Below are positions 60,964-64,000 of a DNA stretch of 64,000 nt, piece by piece. The stretch is taken from NCBI GenBank assembly GCA_016719885.1, contig JADJYF010000017.1, positions 1 through 64,000 of the forward strand. The letters are read 5' to 3'. The position numbers and the translations under genes were made by a program. The DNA comes from Pseudomonadota bacterium (lineage in GTDB: Bacteria > Pseudomonadota > Gammaproteobacteria > Ga0077536). The notes under the pieces are model-generated. The model searched no databases and had not been told where the DNA came from. It was given only the letters and a program-made list of their open reading frames with translations. Each line of letters starts with the position of its first letter. Positions within the stretch are counted from its first letter, which is position 1.

Positions 60964-61735
60964 ATCTCACGCACACCCAACACGATGTGCCGCTGGCGCA
61001 GGTCTTCGAGGATCTCCTTTCCCGCGCGCAGGAATGGTTCATCGCAGTCCCGACCCATCTCGGCGGCCAAGGCCTCGAGCACCTGCGCGCCGCGGCCGTG
61101 CTCCGCGCCATCCAACATTTCCAGCAGGCGCGCCGTCAGCGCGTTCAACTCGAGATATCCGACGCGGTCGTCGAGGTCACGCCAGGCGACGAGATAGGTT
61201 GGCGCTTCATTGCCCGGCGTTTCGTCGCGATAGCGGTGCACCGGGAACTCGTAGCGCAGCATCCACAGCAGCGGGTTCAACACCGGCAGGCCGTCGAGCA
61301 GGAGGCCGTCGCGCTCGATGCCATCGAGCGTGATCTCGGTGCTGTCTATCGACAGCGCATAGTCCACCCATTCCCAGTGGGCGAGTTCCAGCAGGTAGGG
61401 CGGGTCCGCGGGTGACGGGCGCGTTGTTCGAGAAACCTCAGGAATTCGCGCGGCATGGATTGGAACAAGGGGTCGTGCATGTCGTGATCGCGAAAGAATT
61501 GGCGTGCGAGGCGATGCCACAGGCAGGCGTCGAGCCGCGACTTCAGCACCGGGAACATGTTGCCCATCACGCGCTCGACATTGCCGAACACGAGTTCGGC
61601 GTAGAGCCGCATGCGCTCCAGCGGTATCGCGGCGGGCGGCGTGGCGTGCTCGGGGTCACGCACGTAGCCGGTGAAGGCGCGCTGGAAGGCCACCAGGCCG
61701 GGCGCGTCGCAGCCCTGGTGTATCGACTCAGACAT
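60954..61735 (-). pseudogene. bufC: DUF2063 protein (BufC/HvfC-like), one apparent frameshift
   Basis: About 260 residues if joined across one missing base in a G run at 61410-61412. The first part, from the ATG at 61735, reads LVAFQRAFTGYVRDPEHATP, FGNVERVMGNMFPVLKSRL and HDPLFQSMPREFLRFLEQR, the DUF2063 DNA-binding-like N-domain; the second reads PYLLELAHWEWVDYALS, LNPLLWMLRYEFPVHRY and ALAAEMGRDCDEPFL. In MNIO-RiPP systems this protein guides the precursor to the DUF692 enzyme. Its ATG overlaps bufB by eight bases. The last codons lie in a family-2 palindrome. A sequence error is as likely as a real lesion. Confidence 0.85.
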
Positions 61736-62591
61736 GGGCGAACCTCCGCATGCGCGGTGCGCGGTGATGGGCCTGGGCGGCCGCGATGATCTCCACTTCC
61801 TTGACCGCCTCGGCAAGCGGCGGTATGTCGAAATCGCGCTCGAGCAAGGTCGGGAACACGCCGTGCTCGGCATAGGCGAGCTCGAGCAGTTGCCATACCG
61901 GTTCGATGACATCGGCGCCGTGGGTGTCGATGCGCAGATGTTCCGATTCGTAATGATGGCCGGCGACGTGCGCATAGACGATGCGCTCACCCGGCACCGC
62001 GCGCACGAAGGCCGCGGCATCGTAGCCATGGTTGATGCTGTTGACGTAGATGTTGTTGAGGTCGAGATGCAGCAGGCAATCGGCTTCGCTGAGCACCGCG
62101 TTCAGGAATTCGATTTCCGTAAGATCGGTGGCGGGCTGCGCGTAGTAAGACACGTTTTCCACCGCCATGCGCATGCCGAGCATGTCCTGCGCCTGGCGTA
62201 TGCGCGCCGCCACGTGGCGCACGGTCTCCTGCGTGAAGGGCAAGGGCATGAGGTCGTACAGATGCGCGTGGTCGCCGCAGTAGCTCAGGTGTTCCGAGTA
62301 GCAGCGCGCGCCGACCTCGGCCAGGAAGCCGCGCAGGCGGCCGAGAAACGCCGCGTCCAGCGGCGCGTGGCCACCGAGATTCAGTGCCAGGCCGTGGCAT
62401 ACCAGCGGTACACGCTCGGCCAGCGCGCGGAACTTGCGGCCGCCGGCGCCGCCGACGTCCATCCAGTTTTCCGGCGCCACCTCCATGAAGTCGATGGTGG
62501 ACGGCACGGCGTCCAGCAAATCGTCGAAATGCACGCGTCGCAAACCGAGACCCGCACTGTCGCGCGGTAATGATGGGAGCTTCGAAGTCAT
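61728..62591 (-). CDS. bufB: DUF692 multinuclear non-haem iron-dependent oxidase (MNIO), bufferin/HvfB-type
   Basis: 287 residues, TIM-barrel. Metal ligands are recognisable: LVCHGLALNLGG (histidine), CYSEHLSYCGDHAHLYDLMP (Glu, His, Asp), RMAVENVSYYAQPAT (Glu), LHLDLNNIYVNSINHGYD (Asp, Asn, His), IVYAHVAGHHYESEHLRIDT and HGADVIEPVWQLLE. These enzymes oxidise cysteines of peptide precursors, for example to thiooxazole or oxazolone-thioamide groups. The ATG at 62591 gives the family start. It lies 40 bases after the precursor gene and overlaps bufC. Confidence 0.93.
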   Translation of the reverse strand: MTSKLPSLPRDSAGLGLRRVHFDDLLDAVPSTIDFMEVAPENWMDVGGAGGRKFRALAERVPLVCHGLALNLGGHAPLDAAFLGRLRGFLAEVGARCYSEHLSYCGDHAHLYDLMPLPFTQETVRHVAARIRQAQDMLGMRMAVENVSYYAQPATDLTEIEFLNAVLSEADCLLHLDLNNIYVNSINHGYDAAAFVRAVPGERIVYAHVAGHHYESEHLRIDTHGADVIEPVWQLLELAYAEHGVFPTLLERDFDIPPLAEAVKEVEIIAAAQAHHRAPRMRRFAHV

Positions 62592-62631
62592 CAGGTCGCC
62601 CTCGTGACAGTGCGGGTCGTGACGGCGTGGC

Positions 62632-62991
62632 CTACTTGGCGGCCGCGCAGATGTTGCCGCACTTGGCCACTTCGCCATCCTTCATGGCGACGCCCGGCGC
62701 GGTCGGGTTCTTGGCGCCGAAGCCGCCGCAGATGTTGCCGCACTTGGCGACTTCACCGCAGCTGCTGCCGCATTTGACGATCTCGCCCTTGTCGGTGAAG
62801 GTCGGGTTCTTGCCGCCGCAGAAGTTGCCGCATTGACGGCTCTCTTCCGCTGCCGCCACGGTGAAGCCGCCGCGCAGTTCACTCATGCCGAAGGGATTGT
62901 CGTTGGCGCCGGCCAGCGGGCTGGCGGCGAGCGTGACGGCGAAGGACGTACCGATGATGGCCGCCCGCGAATTGACGTTGAATTTTTTCAT
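62632..62991 (-). CDS. bufA: Bufferin/HvfA-like RiPP precursor with four CGxxC units
   Basis: 119 residues. Sec signal peptide (1-29, FAVTLAASPLAGA). The mature part carries eight cysteines in four CX3C units: C54-C58 (CGNFC), C74-C78 (CGSSC), C84-C88 (CGNIC) and C111-C115 (CGNIC), each after a short acidic-basic lead such as GEVAKCG. The spacing between them is uneven. It lacks the KCYG motifs of DUF2282 bufferins and is nearer the EGKCG repeats of HvfA, but the CGNxC form is distinct. Followed by the DUF692 and DUF2063 genes, so the cysteines are probably oxidised to a copper-binding product. AGAGGT precedes the ATG, and an ECF-type promoter lies upstream. Confidence 0.85.
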   Translation of the reverse strand: MKKFNVNSRAAIIGTSFAVTLAASPLAGANDNPFGMSELRGGFTVAAAEESRQCGNFCGGKNPTFTDKGEIVKCGSSCGEVAKCGNICGGFGAKNPTAPGVAMKDGEVAKCGNICAAAK

Positions 62992-63093
62992 GATGGCTTA
63001 CCTCTAGCTGGTTGTACGCAGGCACGCATGACATCGAGCGGGACGCCGAATACCAGGGCCGTGGTGTCGGTCGATGCGACCGTCTTGGGCTAG

Positions 63094-63119
63094 TTCGCGA
63101 CGCGCGCCGAAAAAGTTAC
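63094..63119 (-). promoter_or_regulatory. SigF-type ECF promoter of the bufABC-like operon
   Basis: On the minus strand GTAACT (63114-63119), exactly 16 bases, and CGAA (63094-63097) resemble the GTAACC-N16-CGAA promoter reported, as I recall it, for Caulobacter SigF, which controls bufferin operons under metal stress. The predicted leader is about 95 bases. No sigF gene is in the window. Confidence 0.6.
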
Positions 63120-63192
63120 AGCCCGGCCAAGGCGTCGCGTGGCGCTACAATCGGCGCAGGTCATCCGCCGATTTCCAAAGCGAGCCAAGCGC

Positions 63193-64000
63193 ATGTTCAA
63201 CGACGCCCTGCCCTACGATTCACGCCGTGCACCGCTGCTGGCCGACAACATGGTCGCCACCTCGCAGCCCTTGGCGGCGCGCGCCGGGCTGCTCATGCTC
63301 GAACGTGGCGGCAACGCGGTGGACGCGGCGCTGGCGAGCGCCATTACGCTGACGGTGGTGGAGCCGACCAGCAACGGTCTCGGCTCCGATGCCTTCGCGC
63401 TGCTGTGGGACGGCACGCGGCTCACGGGCATCAACGGCTCGGGGCGCGCACCGGCGGCGTGGACGCTGCAACGTTTTGCCGGTCACAAGGTGATGCCGCG
63501 ACTCGGCTGGGACGCGGTGACGGTGCCGGGCGCGGTCAGCGTGTGGGTCGAGCTTTCACGGCGTCACGGCAAGCTGCCATTCGCCGCGTTGTTCGAGCCC
63601 GCCATCCATTACGCCGAGCATGGCTATGCGGTCGGACCGGTCACGGCTCGTCAATGGCGCGAAGACGCGGCGCAGTTCGATGCCTGGCCGGAATTCGCGC
63701 GTCATTTCGGTCAGCCGCCGGCCGCCGGCCAACGCGTGCGCCTGCCCGCCACCGCGCGCACGCTGCGCGACATCGCGGCCAGTGAGGGCGAATCGTTCTA
63801 CCGCGGCGAACTCGCGGCGCGCATGGCGGCGGCGGCCGCCGCCGATGGCGGTGCGCTGTCCGTGGACGACCTCGCCGAACATCACGCCGACTGGGTGACG
63901 CCCATCGCGCAGCCCTATCGCGACGTGGTCTTGCACGAGATCCCGCCCAACGGGCAAGGCCTCGCCGCGCAGATCGCGCTGGCGATACTCGCGCATCTCG
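63193..64000 (+). CDS. Gamma-glutamyltransferase family protein, N-terminal part
   Basis: 269 residues to the edge of the window. MVATSQPLAARAGLLMLERG and GGNAVDAALASAITLTVVEP are the family start; then GLGSDAFALLWDGTRLTGIN, VTVPGAVSVWVELSRRHGKL and ALFEPAIHYAEHGYAVGPVT. The catalytic threonine and small subunit lie beyond the edge. The short form (no signal peptide) resembles cytoplasmic or acylase-type Ntn hydrolases (cephalosporin acylase-like). Divergent from the bufA-like gene. Confidence 0.9.
   Translation, partial: MFNDALPYDSRRAPLLADNMVATSQPLAARAGLLMLERGGNAVDAALASAITLTVVEPTSNGLGSDAFALLWDGTRLTGINGSGRAPAAWTLQRFAGHKVMPRLGWDAVTVPGAVSVWVELSRRHGKLPFAALFEPAIHYAEHGYAVGPVTARQWREDAAQFDAWPEFARHFGQPPAAGQRVRLPATARTLRDIAASEGESFYRGELAARMAAAAAADGGALSVDDLAEHHADWVTPIAQPYRDVVLHEIPPNGQGLAAQIALAILAHL

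Noticed and set aside
1..64000. CRISPR arrays, tRNA and rRNA genes, insertion sequences, origins
   Set aside because: I read for regularly spaced repeats, cloverleaf cores, transposase motifs and DnaA-box clusters and saw none. A tRNA could be missed by eye; a tRNAscan-SE run would settle it.

Overview
The window is GC-rich chromosomal DNA (roughly two-thirds G+C by eye). It carries guaB-guaA, a mreBCD-mrdA-rodA-mltB-rlpA-dacA envelope cluster in the order familiar from pseudomonads, ybeD-lipB-lipA, gatCAB, and many FAD, luciferase-like, GST and CoA enzymes. This points to a metabolically versatile gammaproteobacterium of a deep-branching or uncultured lineage; I cannot name a genus. I see no rRNA, tRNA, CRISPR array, transposase or integrase.

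Layout. 1-1.5 kb: the N-terminus of a LysR regulator divergent from an acyl-CoA dehydrogenase. 1.5-6.5 kb: a three-gene HlyD/ABC/ABC-2 exporter operon. 6.5-10.6 kb: an accessory island of lower GC with a decayed or mis-sequenced SIR2-HerA antiphage pair, a small KTSC-domain gene and a displaced copy of the guaA 3' end. 10.6-14.3 kb: guaB and a guaA whose stop codon is lost, so that it reads on into a leucine-rich-repeat and zinc-ribbon module. 14.3-24.9 kb: xseA, a DUF218 protein, lipA-lipB-ybeD, a tiny membrane protein, sixA, a YadGH-type ABC exporter, an amidase and a Baeyer-Villiger-type monooxygenase. 24.9-34.6 kb: the cell-shape and peptidoglycan cluster, all on the minus strand, ending with a D-amino acid aminotransferase overlapping dacA. 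34.9-38.1 kb: gatCAB. 38.3-44.3 kb: an RpfF-like (DSF synthase) crotonase, a small uncharacterised protein, a MaoC dehydratase, citrate synthase, a GST and a soluble PAS chemoreceptor. 44.3-57.9 kb: a catabolic block (PcaD-like hydrolase, two luciferase-like monooxygenases, an acetolactate-synthase-like TPP enzyme overlapping a quinone oxidoreductase, an HCCA isomerase/DsbA-fold protein, a VOC dioxygenase-like protein, GST, SDR, an HSL esterase, an FAD hydroxylase, a dienelactone hydrolase) with one PEP-CTERM protein. 58-60.9 kb: a Tic20/DUF4870 protein and a BT1-like transporter. 60.9-63.1 kb: a bufferin/HvfA-type RiPP operon (precursor, DUF692 MNIO enzyme, DUF2063 partner) behind a promoter resembling those of SigF-type ECF sigma factors. 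The window ends inside a gamma-glutamyltransferase.

Most unusual items: the RiPP operon, whose precursor carries four CGxxC units; the guaA-LRR fusion bracketed by two copies of the guaA 3' end; the orphan DSF-synthase homologue; and two families of dispersed palindromic repeats, one copy of each supplying a gene's stop codon. Seven apparent frameshifts, all equivalent to one missing base (four in SIR2, two in HerA, one in bufC), and an eighth suspected in xseA, could be pseudogenisation or homopolymer errors in the assembly; this cannot be decided from the sequence alone.
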